Positions 25,942 to 34,114 of a stretch of 50,085 nucleotides of DNA are shown here, one piece after another (position 1 is the first letter of the stretch; each line of letters starts with the position of its first letter). The notes beneath the pieces are model-generated. The model saw nothing but the letters and a program-made list of their open reading frames with translations, was not told the DNA's origin and did no database searches. The position numbers and the translations under genes were made by a program. The stretch is from Candidatus Poribacteria bacterium. Its GTDB lineage: Bacteria; Poribacteria; WGA-4E; WGA-3G. Location: the NCBI GenBank assembly GCA_012270795.1, contig JAAXHO010000191.1, positions 1 through 50,085 on the forward strand, read 5' to 3'.

Positions 25942-26925
25942 ATGAGAACAATTACCTATCGTGATGCGCTAAAAGAGGCACTGATAGAGGAGATGGAACG
26001 CGACGAAACTGTCTTTCTCATGGGTGAAGACATCGCTGAATACGGCGGGGCATACAAGGTCACAGATGGACTCTATAAGCAGTTTGGGAAAGAACGTATC
26101 CGAAACACCCCGATTTCCGAAGCCGCCATCATCGGCACAGCACTCGGTGCCGCGGTCACAGGTATGCGGCCCATTGCGGAACTGATGTATATCGACTTTA
26201 CGGCTGTCGGTATGGACCAGATTGTCAACCAAGTCGCAAAAATAAGATATATGGTAGGTGGACAGTTAGATGTACCGCTTGTGATACGCACACAAGGCGG
26301 GGCAGGCCGTTCCTCCGCTGCACAGCACGCACAAAGCCTTGAGGCGTGGTTTGTGCATATTCCTGGACTCCTTGTTGTGATGCCTTCTACTCCTTATGAT
26401 GCAAAAGGATTGCTCAAAACCGCTATCCGAAACGACAATCCAATCATGTTTATTGAACATAAGTTGCTTTATACTGAAGAGGGTGAGATTCCTGATGAGG
26501 AGTATACGATTCCTTTAGGGGAAGCAGATGTTAAACGGGAAGGTGAAGATTTAACAATATTAGCAACATCCCGCATAACTTTGAAGGCACTTGATGCTGC
26601 AGATGTACTCGCGGAAGAAGGTATTTCAGCAGAGATCGTTGATCCAAGAACTTTGATGCCACTTGACAAAGAGACAATTTTTGACTCTGTCAAGAAAACA
26701 AACCGGTTGTTAATTGCACATGAGGCTGTGGGAAGAGCAGGATTCGGTGCTGAGATCGCTGCCCTTGTTGTACGCGAAGCATTTGATTATCTTGATGCAC
26801 CGATTGAACGGGTTACCGCTGTACCTGTACCTGTTCCTTTTGCACCTGTGATGGAGAACTTTGTAATTCCAGATACACCACAAATTGTTGAAGCCGCTCA
26901 AAAGTTAGTTAGATACGAAATATAA
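25942..26925 (+). CDS. Pyruvate (or 2-oxo acid) dehydrogenase E1 component, beta subunit
   Basis: 327 residues: MRTITYRDALKEALIEEMERDETVFLMGEDIAEYGGAYKVT shows the transketolase-like pyrimidine-binding start in two pieces. It is followed by TPISEAAIIGTALGAAVTGMRPI, GGAGRSSAAQHAQSLEAWF, and a C-terminal transketolase domain (SAEIVDPRTLMPLDKETIF). It pairs with an alpha subunit that binds thiamine diphosphate, but no alpha subunit lies next to it here. The substrate (pyruvate, acetoin or branched-chain acid) is not decided by sequence alone. Confidence 0.9.
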   Translation: MRTITYRDALKEALIEEMERDETVFLMGEDIAEYGGAYKVTDGLYKQFGKERIRNTPISEAAIIGTALGAAVTGMRPIAELMYIDFTAVGMDQIVNQVAKIRYMVGGQLDVPLVIRTQGGAGRSSAAQHAQSLEAWFVHIPGLLVVMPSTPYDAKGLLKTAIRNDNPIMFIEHKLLYTEEGEIPDEEYTIPLGEADVKREGEDLTILATSRITLKALDAADVLAEEGISAEIVDPRTLMPLDKETIFDSVKKTNRLLIAHEAVGRAGFGAEIAALVVREAFDYLDAPIERVTAVPVPVPFAPVMENFVIPDTPQIVEAAQKLVRYEI

Positions 26926-26956
26926 TATACATACAAAACAAAAAGGAGAAAATGTT

Positions 26957-27904
26957 ATGGAACTTAACCCATACATCCGCCTAATTACACCAAAAAGAAT
27001 TTTGTTGATATTGCTTGGTATCGCAGTTTTAGCAAGCTTAGCAACAAGTTTTTACACTGTTGAAGCTGACGAAATCGCTGTTGTCCTCATGTTCGGAAAA
27101 GTTGTACGAACTACCGATCCCGGACTGCATTTCAAGTTACCCTATGGAATAGAAAAAGCTGTTAATGTTCCTGTCCTTAAAGTATTCAAAGAAGAATTTG
27201 GATTTCGAACACTCAAAGCTGGGGTGCGCACCCAATATGATACACGAGATTATTCCGAAGAATCCTTGTTGTTGACAGGCGACCTCAGCATCGCTGACGT
27301 TGAATGGGTCATACAATACAAAATAAGGAACCCTGAAAAGTTTCTGTTTTCTGTCCGAAACCCTCAACGTGCTTTGCGGGACCTTTCAGAATCTGTCACG
27401 AGCCAGGTAATCGGGGACCACACTGTTACCGAAGTTTTGACAATCGGACGTATAGAAATTGCTGGAAAGGTTGAACGCCAGTTGCAGGCACTTCTTGACT
27501 CGTATGAAATAGGATTGGATGTGACAACCGTGACCTTGCAGGATGTGAACCCACCGGAAAAAGTAAAATCTGCATTTAACGCGGTGAATGAAGCTAAACA
27601 GGAAAAAGAACGGCTTATTAACGAAGCCTGGCGGGATTACAACCAATCTGTACCAAAAGCAAAAGGAATAGCACAACAACAGATTTCCGAAGCGGAAGGT
27701 TACGCCCTGAAACGTGTTAACCAAGCACAAGGTGACGCGGATAAGTTCAATGCAATACGCACAGAATATCAAAAGGCGAAAGAGGTAACACGCCAACGAC
27801 TCTATCTGGAAGCGATGCAGGAAGTTTTGCCAAAAGTCAAAGAGATTTATATCATTGACGATAAGGCAAATACACCGATACCGATCCTGCAACTGAAAGA
27901 ATAA
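26957..27904 (+). CDS. hflK: FtsH protease modulator HflK
   Basis: HflK and HflC assemble as a membrane cage around FtsH and modulate its proteolysis. This 315-residue protein has one N-terminal transmembrane segment (ILLILLGIAVLASLATSF), an SPFH/band 7 domain (VEADEIAVVLMFGKVVRTTDPGLHFKLPYGIE in parts), and VTLQDVNPPEKVKSAFNAVNEAKQEKERL, the HflK-specific stretch. A helical C-terminal half follows. It lies 29 bases before hflC. The extended Gly/Asn N-terminal region of E. coli HflK is absent, as often seen in other phyla. Confidence 0.93.
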   Translation: MELNPYIRLITPKRILLILLGIAVLASLATSFYTVEADEIAVVLMFGKVVRTTDPGLHFKLPYGIEKAVNVPVLKVFKEEFGFRTLKAGVRTQYDTRDYSEESLLLTGDLSIADVEWVIQYKIRNPEKFLFSVRNPQRALRDLSESVTSQVIGDHTVTEVLTIGRIEIAGKVERQLQALLDSYEIGLDVTTVTLQDVNPPEKVKSAFNAVNEAKQEKERLINEAWRDYNQSVPKAKGIAQQQISEAEGYALKRVNQAQGDADKFNAIRTEYQKAKEVTRQRLYLEAMQEVLPKVKEIYIIDDKANTPIPILQLKE

Positions 27905-27933
27905 TTTACAACAACTATAGAAGGAGTTTCCTT

Positions 27934-28893
27934 ATGAAATTCAAAATACTGATACCATTGATTATCGTAGCCATTATATTGATTATATTTGCTTCCGGAG
28001 CATTTTACATCGTCCAAGAAGGTGAACAAGTTGTCATAACGGAATTTGGTCGCCCCGTGGGGGAACCCATTGACAAAGCGGGCTTAAAAATAAAAACACC
28101 ATTCATTCAACAGGTACATCGCTTTGAGAAACGCATCATGGAGTGGGATGGTTCACCAAATCAAATACCGACCAAAGACAAGAGATTCATCTGGCTTGAT
28201 ACCACAGCACGTTGGCGCATTAAAGATGCCCTCAAATTCTATCAAGCACTCGGAACAGAAATACTTGCGCAATCGCGATTGGATGATATTATCGATTCCG
28301 CTGCACGAGATTTAGTAACAGCACAACTGTTGATTGAAGTTGTCCGAAATTCAAACAGAGTGTTGAACCTTGATGCAGAAACACTTGGCGAAGAGGAAGG
28401 GCAAACCAAAGAACAGTTAGAAGAGATACAGATTGGTAGAGAGGAAATTACACAGAAGATCCTTGAAAAAGCACGCGAAGCAGTGACAGAATTCGGTATA
28501 GAACTCGTGGATGTACGCATAAAACGGATCAACTATGTAGACGAAGTCCGACAGAAAGTTTTTGACCAAATGATTTCTGAACGTCAACGGATCTCTGAGA
28601 AATACAAATCCGAAGGTGAAGGTGAAGCGGCGAATATCATGGGGCAAAAACAGAAGGAACTGGAACGTATCCAATCTGAAGCATATAAGAAAGCTGAACA
28701 GATTAAAGGGGAAGCTGATGCAAAAGCCATCCAGATTTACGCAGACGCACACGGCAAAGACCCTGAGTTCTTCGCTTTCCTCCAAACTTTAGAGACATAT
28801 CGTCAATCCACTAACGAAAGTACGAAACTAATTTTGACAACTGATAGTGAACTCTATAAGTATCTTAAAGATAGCCAAGCACTTAACCGTTAA
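27934..28893 (+). CDS. hflC: FtsH protease modulator HflC
   Basis: 319 residues with an N-terminal hydrophobic anchor (LIPLIIVAIILIIFASGAFY), then an SPFH domain (VQEGEQVVITEFGRPVGEP, RRWRIKDALKFYQALG-like region). IELVDVRIKRINYVDEVRQKVFDQMISERQRI is seen in two adjacent stretches, and the long helical tail has GEGEAANIMGQKQKELERIQSEA and the HGKDPEFFAFLQTLETY end typical of HflC. The Shine-Dalgarno GAAGGAG precedes the ATG. It is the last gene of the preceding plus-strand series. Confidence 0.94.
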   Translation: MKFKILIPLIIVAIILIIFASGAFYIVQEGEQVVITEFGRPVGEPIDKAGLKIKTPFIQQVHRFEKRIMEWDGSPNQIPTKDKRFIWLDTTARWRIKDALKFYQALGTEILAQSRLDDIIDSAARDLVTAQLLIEVVRNSNRVLNLDAETLGEEEGQTKEQLEEIQIGREEITQKILEKAREAVTEFGIELVDVRIKRINYVDEVRQKVFDQMISERQRISEKYKSEGEGEAANIMGQKQKELERIQSEAYKKAEQIKGEADAKAIQIYADAHGKDPEFFAFLQTLETYRQSTNESTKLILTTDSELYKYLKDSQALNR

Positions 28894-28946
28894 CTGATGC
28901 TGGATAGGATTTTAAATTGAGGGTGTTTGCTAATAACATAGGTTAA

Positions 28947-28979
28947 AAGCCAAAACTTAACTTGTGAATATTTTGGCTT
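28947..28979 (+). terminator. Possible hflC terminator hairpin
   Basis: AAGCCAAAA pairs with TTTTGGCTT across a 15-base loop. The T tract is not immediate (a TTTTT run starts 13 bases later), so termination is uncertain. Confidence 0.35.
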
Positions 28980-29006
28980 GAGATTTAATCCTTTTTGTGG
29001 TATAGT
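28978..29006 (+). promoter_or_regulatory. Sigma-70-like promoter upstream of the Rpn-like gene
   Basis: TTGAGA, a 17-base spacer, then TATAGT, about 215 bases upstream of the ATG at 29221. Confidence 0.55.
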
Positions 29007-29094
29007 AACATGTTAAGTGAAAATTCTAAGATTCACTGTTTGGTTGCCACCTTTAAAAGTGAGCACCTAAATAAATGGCAAAAGAAGAAAAAAG

Positions 29095-29120
29095 AAAACC
29101 AAGATATGCATATTGAGTGA
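29095..29120 (+). promoter_or_regulatory. Conserved box, copy 1
   Basis: AAAACCAAGATATGCATAT then TGAGTGA, with the palindromic core ATATGCATAT. Further copies lie at 30151 and 31035, each ahead of a gene. This could be an operator or a small dispersed repeat. Confidence 0.55.
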
Positions 29121-29220
29121 AAATGCTATTATCAATTAGTTCAATTTGTAGCGCGAGGTTCCTGTGTCTCACAGTGTTAGCTTTATCAGAAGACAACTAA
29201 TCACGTAAATTTGGTAATAT

Positions 29221-30084
29221 ATGGCGCAAGACTACGATAATATGGCAAAAAGTCTGTTGACAGATTATGCCACCGACATCTCACAGTTTGTACTCAATGT
29301 AAACGATGTTGAAGTGCTTGAAAATATTGACACTGAACAACAGATCGTTATAGCACAACGCACCGATAGCACAAAACGTATCCGTGTCAACAATCATGAA
29401 GCTATCTTGAACGTTGAATTGCAACTTCGCAATAGCACACGTAAACCGATGTGGGCACGAAACGCAATGTATCACGGATACCTTGTCGGTGAACATCAAA
29501 TAACTGTCTACTCCAATGTCATCTATCTCCATCCGAATGCTGGCAGGAATGATACAGGAGTCTACGAATATAGTTGGCACGGTTATAAATACACGCTACA
29601 TTATAAAGTGATACGACTCATTCAGATAGAGGGAAAAGCGGTTTTGGAGATGCAGGCACCCGGTCTATTGCCCTTCACGCCGCTCATGAAACCACCAGCA
29701 GGGATGGACCTGGAACAGTGGATACAAGAATGCGTTGACGTAACGCTTGCTGCCTCCGTCGATCAGCGGACACAGGCGGATTTACTTTACGGAATCTACC
29801 TCTTTGGTGGAATAGTGTATGATACTGAGTTGTTTGGACGACTCATACCGGAGGAATTTATGCGAGAATCTAAGACTTATCAATACCAAGTGGAAAAAAT
29901 TACCAGAGAAACTACTATTAAACACATTTTGACATTATTAAAATCAAGATTTCAAGCAGAGGCAGTGAGTGCTCTAATACCATCACTTCAAAACATTACC
30001 GATTTGCAACGACTTGAAAAGCTGCTTCTCGCTGCTGCAAAGGTACAAAATCTTGATGTCTTTGCCCAAATGCTAAGTGAATAG
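29221..30084 (+). CDS. Rpn/YhgA-like nuclease family protein
   Basis: A 287-residue protein that starts MAQDYDNMAKSLLTDYATDI. This is the helix seen in Rpn (recombination-promoting nuclease, PD-(D/E)XK) proteins of cyanobacteria and Poribacteria-like genomes. The nuclease-like core contains NNHEAILNVELQLRN and a MYHGYLVGEHQITVYSNV strand-helix. A helical C-terminal half then begins DVTLAASVDQRT. The usual E-x-Q catalytic triad is retained as VELQ, so the domain may be active; family members cut DNA and stimulate recombination. Its box (29095) and promoter are upstream. There is only a weak Shine-Dalgarno. Confidence 0.65.
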   Translation: MAQDYDNMAKSLLTDYATDISQFVLNVNDVEVLENIDTEQQIVIAQRTDSTKRIRVNNHEAILNVELQLRNSTRKPMWARNAMYHGYLVGEHQITVYSNVIYLHPNAGRNDTGVYEYSWHGYKYTLHYKVIRLIQIEGKAVLEMQAPGLLPFTPLMKPPAGMDLEQWIQECVDVTLAASVDQRTQADLLYGIYLFGGIVYDTELFGRLIPEEFMRESKTYQYQVEKITRETTIKHILTLLKSRFQAEAVSALIPSLQNITDLQRLEKLLLAAAKVQNLDVFAQMLSE

Positions 30085-30150
30085 CCGTAAAAATTTCTGA
30101 CTTGCTGGTAAATGATGATTTTGCAAATCAAGTTGTATCTTTGGTAAAAG

Positions 30151-30176
30151 AAAACCAAGATATGCATATCGCGTGA
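30151..30176 (+). promoter_or_regulatory. Conserved box, copy 2
   Basis: AAAACCAAGATATGCATAT then CGCGTGA, ending only four bases before the ATG at 30181. The similarity to copy 3 extends upstream to about 30110 (ATGATGATTTTG, GTTG/ATAT, TTTGGTAAAA). Confidence 0.55.
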
Positions 30177-30180
30177 ACAC

Positions 30181-30540
30181 ATGGCTGCCATAAATATTAA
30201 ACCTTACCCAAAGAAACTTAAAGAGATCATGAACCAAAAGTCAGAGATTCTTTCCAAAGCGCAGGCATTATGGGAAGTTGGCATGACAAAAACAGCACAA
30301 CCGCTTTGGCTATCCGCAGCAAACTATGAAGAGCATATCGCACCGATACTTGATGCATTAGGTCGCGAATTAGAGGGGGCAGTCCATAGAATTAGTGCGG
30401 CTTCGTGTTATGAAAAGGCAGGCGATCCGAGTAAAGCTGTGAACCTTTACCGTGCAGCACTCGCGGGCCCATTACGTGAAGATACGCGTCAAGAGGTGGA
30501 AAATATGTTGAGTGCTTGCCTCGTTGCACTGAATCCTTAG
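30181..30540 (+). CDS. Small helical protein, TPR-like
   Basis: A 119-residue protein with no signal or membrane segment and the helical pattern KAQALWEVGMTKTAQPLWLSAA, IAPILDALG, SAASCYEKAGDPSKAVNLYRAAL. The last two helices resemble a tetratricopeptide repeat, so it may bind a protein partner. It follows the Rpn-like gene by 96 bases and is separated from it only by copy 2 of the box. I do not recognise a named family. Confidence 0.5.
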   Translation: MAAINIKPYPKKLKEIMNQKSEILSKAQALWEVGMTKTAQPLWLSAANYEEHIAPILDALGRELEGAVHRISAASCYEKAGDPSKAVNLYRAALAGPLREDTRQEVENMLSACLVALNP

Positions 30541-30566
30541 GTGATATAAGTGTTAATCATAGAGGA

Positions 30567-30983
30567 TGTGTAAAGTTTTTGTATAGAAATTCTGCAAAAA
30601 ATCCAAATACACATTAATATTATTGGAAATCCCAATAAACAAACACAATAAAACAAAGCATCCTAACACCACATAATGTATAATATTACTATGAAAAAAA
30701 CGCAACATCTCAACTCAAAAAACACCTTCAAATGAAGTAAATATTTCGAGAAAAAACCTGAAAAATGAAAAACATGAAAAAATTTTATACGTTTTCGAAA
30801 AAATCTCCTGTCAGACCTTGCTAAGACTGGACTGAAAGCCAATTTTCAAAACATACCACGGTATGTTATTTCATACCACGTGGTATGTTTTGCACAATCC
30901 GTGCTATCTAAAATTGAAAGCTTAATTTCATTAATTCAACACAAAAAACGAACAAAATATGTAATGTACAAAAACTTTACACA
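30567..30983. mobile_element. 417-bp MITE-like element with 17-bp perfect terminal inverted repeats
   Basis: TGTGTAAAGTTTTTGTA at 30567-30583 is exactly inverted at 30967-30983. The interior is very AT-rich with no ORF and holds a nested palindrome at 30848-30891. A lone copy of the same end (CAAAAACTTTACACAC) lies at 47665-47680. It occupies most of the 588-base gap between the small helical gene and the lyase. No target duplication is obvious. Confidence 0.65.
30848..30891. repeat. Nested palindromes with two alternative folds
   Basis: AAAACATACCAC (30848-30859) can pair over 12 bp with GTGGTATGTTTT (30880-30891). Alternatively AACATACC-AC-GGTATGTT (30850-30867) and the perfect palindrome CATACCACGTGGTATG (30872-30887) form two separate hairpins. 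The CACGTG core is a possible protein-binding site. Confidence 0.6.
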
Positions 30984-31034
30984 CCCACCTGATGATTAAT
31001 GATGATTTTGTAAATTATGTTATATTTTGGTAAA

Positions 31035-31059
31035 AAAACAAGATATGCATATTGAGTGA
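31035..31059 (+). promoter_or_regulatory. Conserved box, copy 3
   Basis: AAAACAAGATATGCATAT then TGAGTGA, 69 bases before the lyase ATG. The extended similarity to copy 2 starts at 30997. Confidence 0.55.
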
Positions 31060-31128
31060 ACACGCTGATATCCATTTCCTAAACAGCTTCCAGAAATCCA
31101 CTTGATACACTGAAAGGAGCAAATTACA

Positions 31129-32607
31129 ATGAAATATTACATCGTAAAACACCTATTTCTTATATGTCTTGGCATACTCGTCCTAATTCCAAACGGATTT
31201 GCAGCAGATACACCGCAAGTTCCCGCATTTCCCGGTGCGGAAGGCTACGGCGCAATCACTCGCGGCGGTAGAGGCGGAAAAGTGATCTTGGTGACAAATC
31301 TGAACGACTCCGGCCCAGGCAGCTTGCGAGAAGCAGTGGAAACTGAAGGACCACGGATAGTCGTGTTCACAGTGTCGGGCACGATCACGCTTGAAAGTCG
31401 ATTAAGAATTAGAGATCCCTATATAACCATCGCTGGACAGACAGCACCCGGTGATGGTATCTGCATTAAGAAATATCAACTCTCAATTGATGCAAGCGAA
31501 GTGATTATCAGATATATTAGGGTCAGATTAGGAGATGAAACGGGTGATGATGCAGATGCTATAGGGGGAAGGTATCACAAGAACATTATCCTTGACCATG
31601 TCTCTGCAAGCTGGAGTATAGATGAGACAGTATCTATCTATTATTGCGAAAATGTAACGATTCAATGGTGTCTGATATCTGAAAGTCTGTACAATGCTGG
31701 ACACGCTAAAGGTGCACATGGGTTTGGCGGAATATGGGGATCAAACCGCAGCACGTACCATCATAACCTACTGGCACATCATAGCAGCCGCAATCCACGT
31801 TTTGCTTCAGGTTGCGGGTATAACGACTTCAGAAATAATGTGATATACAACTGGGGGCATAACAGTGTCTACGGTGGCGAGAAACAACACGCAGACGATG
31901 AGAAGTTTAACTTTACCGTTGTCAACATGGTGGCAAACTACTTTAAACCGGGGCCCGCAACTCGTCCGGGCGAGGTGACATACCGAATTGTAAACCCATT
32001 ATCAAGCGGTTCGAACGACGGGTTTGGTAAGTGGCATGTGGAAAATAATTTTGTTTATGGTAACCATGATGTTTCTGTCAAAAACTGGCTCGCTGGTATA
32101 CACCCAGAGGGTCGTAGTCAATATGGCCCACATCCACTAAGACTTCATAAACCTTTTGATGCAGTCCCTATCAACCAGCAAACCGCTGAAGAGGCATACA
32201 ATGCTGTTCTCAAGCGTGTAGGTGCTTCATTACCCAAACGCGATGCCGTTGACGCACGCATTGTTGACGAAACCCGCAACGGTTATGCAACTTATGAAGG
32301 AGCAACTTACAAAAAGAAAGCACGCGTACCTGATAAATCGAAAAAATGCGGTATCATTGACTCACAGGATGATGTTGGTGGGTGGCCGGAACTCAAAAGT
32401 CTGCCTGCACCGTTTGACAGCGATAGTGATGGTATGTCAGACGCATGGGAAAACCGATATGGGTTAGATTCTCGTGATGCTTCCAATGCATCTAAAGACA
32501 AGGACAACGATGGATATACCAACATTGAAGAATACCTAAACGGCACTGATCCGACGGTATTTGTAGACTATACCAAACCAGAGAATAACATAAACACGTT
32601 GAAGTAA
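31129..32607 (+). CDS. Secreted pectate-lyase-like protein with calcium-binding tail
   Basis: 492 residues. A signal peptide of about 25 residues ends GFAAD. The body is a right-handed beta-helix of the pectate lyase superfamily: FPGAEGYGAITRGGRGG, VILVTNLNDSGPGSLREAV, GTITLESRLRIRDPYITIAGQ in parts, then NIILDHVSASWSIDE and VTIQWCLISESL. The C-terminal tail carries DSDSDGMSDAWENRYGLD and DKDNDGYTNIEEYLNGTDP, thrombospondin-3-like Asp-rich calcium loops. Probably a secreted polyuronate or related polysaccharide lyase; the exact substrate is not shown. A strong AAAGGAG precedes the ATG. The ancestor was probably an algal-polysaccharide degrader. Confidence 0.82.
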   Translation: MKYYIVKHLFLICLGILVLIPNGFAADTPQVPAFPGAEGYGAITRGGRGGKVILVTNLNDSGPGSLREAVETEGPRIVVFTVSGTITLESRLRIRDPYITIAGQTAPGDGICIKKYQLSIDASEVIIRYIRVRLGDETGDDADAIGGRYHKNIILDHVSASWSIDETVSIYYCENVTIQWCLISESLYNAGHAKGAHGFGGIWGSNRSTYHHNLLAHHSSRNPRFASGCGYNDFRNNVIYNWGHNSVYGGEKQHADDEKFNFTVVNMVANYFKPGPATRPGEVTYRIVNPLSSGSNDGFGKWHVENNFVYGNHDVSVKNWLAGIHPEGRSQYGPHPLRLHKPFDAVPINQQTAEEAYNAVLKRVGASLPKRDAVDARIVDETRNGYATYEGATYKKKARVPDKSKKCGIIDSQDDVGGWPELKSLPAPFDSDSDGMSDAWENRYGLDSRDASNASKDKDNDGYTNIEEYLNGTDPTVFVDYTKPENNINTLK

Positions 32608-32654
32608 GATAGGTTGCAAAACTTCAATCCTTTAGACATAGGATTTACTTCTAA

Positions 32655-32927
32655 CTAACGATAGACATCTCGTCTATGTTTGATTCTAAAAATGTTAACA
32701 CGACATTGCTGATCGTCAATTTGATATAGAATGCGGTATGTTCCAACTCTTATTCACCAATGCGAATCTTTTTGTCCTGTAAGTTTAACAACACCATGTG
32801 GACGAGGATTTTCTCTCAATTGCTCAAAAATTGCGTCAATACGTCTCACAATATCTCGTGGCAAACGTCGTAATTCCTGTTCTACACGACGTGTTACATG
32901 GACAGTATAAGTCGTTGAGTCATTCAA
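32655..32927 (-). pseudogene. RelE/ParE-type toxin gene with an in-frame TGA
   Basis: Starting at TTG 32927, after AAGAAGGA, the frame reads NDSTTYTVHVTRRVEQELRR, LPRDIVRRIDAIFEQL and GVVKLTGQKDSHW. It then meets TGA at 32754-32756 and carries on in the same frame as IRVGTYRILYQIDDQQC and ending RIKHRRDVYR, stop at 32655. Uninterrupted it would be a typical 90-residue RelE-fold mRNA interferase. The family usually has W-R-I-R-V-G at the break, so TGA replaces an Arg codon (CGA or AGA), which fits a simple mutation. It overlaps the antitoxin stop by four bases (TTGA). Confidence 0.78.
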
Positions 32928-33130
32928 AGTATTCCTTCTTTTATTAACTCAGTCCGAACGTTTTGATAGTCACGAAACTCTGTTTCTGCTTTGACCGCAG
33001 CATCCATCTCTAAAATATCCTCTAAATCTTCAAGGTGTTGCATGAGGAGTTGGAATTCTTTGATTGACAGGAGAGCAGCAGTTTTCTCACCCTTGTCATT
33101 AAAAAGATATTGGGGATTGATTTTTAGCAT
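32924..33130 (-). CDS. Phd/YefM-like antitoxin
   Basis: A 68-residue protein of antitoxin type: MLKINPQYLFNDKGEKTAALLSIKEFQLLMQHLEDLEDIL. The initial strand-helix is the DNA-binding Phd/RelB-like fold, and the acidic C-terminal segment (EMDAAVKAETEFRDYQNV) would cover the toxin. It is intact and precedes the toxin gene, as expected for a type II pair, with GGGAGG before the ATG. Confidence 0.75.
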   Translation of the reverse strand: MLKINPQYLFNDKGEKTAALLSIKEFQLLMQHLEDLEDILEMDAAVKAETEFRDYQNVRTELIKEGIL

Positions 33131-33227
33131 AAATGCCTCCCTATTTTAATTATACGTTCCTTATGTTGAAATTGTCAAAGAAATCTTCTAATCAAGTTAA
33201 TTTGTTTTTAGGTGATACTTGTATAGA

Positions 33228-33863
33228 TCAAAACTTCCACTGCAACAACGTCACACGGTTATGCCAGACAAGCACACCCATCGTTGTGCCTATTGCCGCG
33301 CCTGCCAATACATCCGACGTATAGTGTCGCCCAAGATAGACACGTGAAAAGCCTACCAATCCCGCGCCGATGTATAGCGGAATTCGCCACTTCGGATACC
33401 GATACCCCAGAATCGTAGCCGCACTGAACGCAATAGTCGCATGTCCTGATGGAAAAGACGGATTCCCAAGCGTTTCATCAAGCGGTCGTTTCCTACGTGT
33501 CAACCGTTTTATTCCGTATGTCATAGCACCTGCCCCTATGTATGCCGAAGACAACAACCGTCCTGTCTCCTGATGATCCTCATTTCCGTACGCCATGAGC
33601 AAAATAGACAAACCCATAATTGAACGATAATGTCCGATTTCTGATATACCATCCATTATCGTCCACATCGGTTCGTTAGACGGTGGCGCATCGTAGAAAC
33701 GATCAAAGAGTTGCTGATCCCATTGTGCTAAGATATTGTCAGCATTCGCATCTAATGCAAGTGTAAATAAGCGGAGAAACAGAACATAAAACATCAAGAC
33801 ATGTTTTATGCTTAAAGGTATAAACTTTGCTGATGCTGACTTTGGTTTCGTAGATAAAAACAT
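33228..33863 (-). CDS. PAP2 family membrane phosphatase
   Basis: A membrane phosphatase of about 211 residues of the type-2 phosphatidic acid phosphatase family. The three motifs are KRLTRRKRP (KX6RP), PSFPSGHA (PSGH) and SRVYLGRHYTSD (SRX5HX3D), with hydrophobic helices between. It would remove phosphate from a lipid such as undecaprenyl diphosphate or phosphatidic acid. The open frame extends upstream to 33971, but that part translates the 33911-33954 palindromic repeat (SRSRPGGRS) and has no Shine-Dalgarno. I place the start at ATG 33863, where the protein becomes family-like. A MITE-like element ends five bases before it. Confidence 0.88.
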   Translation of the reverse strand: MFLSTKPKSASAKFIPLSIKHVLMFYVLFLRLFTLALDANADNILAQWDQQLFDRFYDAPPSNEPMWTIMDGISEIGHYRSIMGLSILLMAYGNEDHQETGRLLSSAYIGAGAMTYGIKRLTRRKRPLDETLGNPSFPSGHATIAFSAATILGYRYPKWRIPLYIGAGLVGFSRVYLGRHYTSDVLAGAAIGTTMGVLVWHNRVTLLQWKF

Positions 33864-33867
33864 TTTT

Positions 33868-34026
33868 ATACCATTTCTAAAAAATAAGATGCCATTTGTC
33901 GAAATGTTCTGGTAGGAGCGACCTCCCGGTCGCGACCTGGAGGTCGCTCCTACCGAAGAGATGTACCCCAACCAGCAATAAAAGTGGAATTCCTTAATAG
34001 GACAATATTAATTTGAATTGGTATTA
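33868..34026. mobile_element. MITE-like element carrying a 44-bp palindrome
   Basis: The ends are ATACCATTTCTA at 33868 and, inverted, GAATTGGTAT near 34015-34024. Inside lies a palindrome at 33911-33954 with perfect 16-bp arms GGTAGGAGCGACCTCC and GGAGGTCGCTCCTACC. The same GTAGGAGCGACC module occurs at 41301-41375. The element lies immediately upstream of the PAP2 start. Confidence 0.55.
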
Positions 34027-34114
34027 TATGCCGCAGTTAGTGTGTTTATAAAGTACCAATTCAAAACCTAATACATTAATGATTTTTTTTGGTTACACAT
34101 TACCCGAAAGGAGA

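Larger units (their letters stand above)
28894..29220. other. Intergenic region after hflC: hairpin, promoter and conserved box
   Basis: Contains, in order, a hairpin (28947-28979), a promoter (28978-29006) and the first copy of a conserved box (29095-29120). The remainder is AT-rich with no ORF. Confidence 0.5.

Noticed and set aside
4681-32756. General recoding of UGA to an amino acid
   Set aside because: TGA is the natural stop of dprA, the HNH gene and others. The toxin position is expected to be Arg, and the methyltransferase position is not a conserved Trp or Gly. Two isolated nonsense codons are simpler.
33864-33971. N-terminal 36 residues of the PAP2 reading frame
   Set aside because: They are a translation of a palindromic repeat and have no Shine-Dalgarno; the family starts after ATG 33863.
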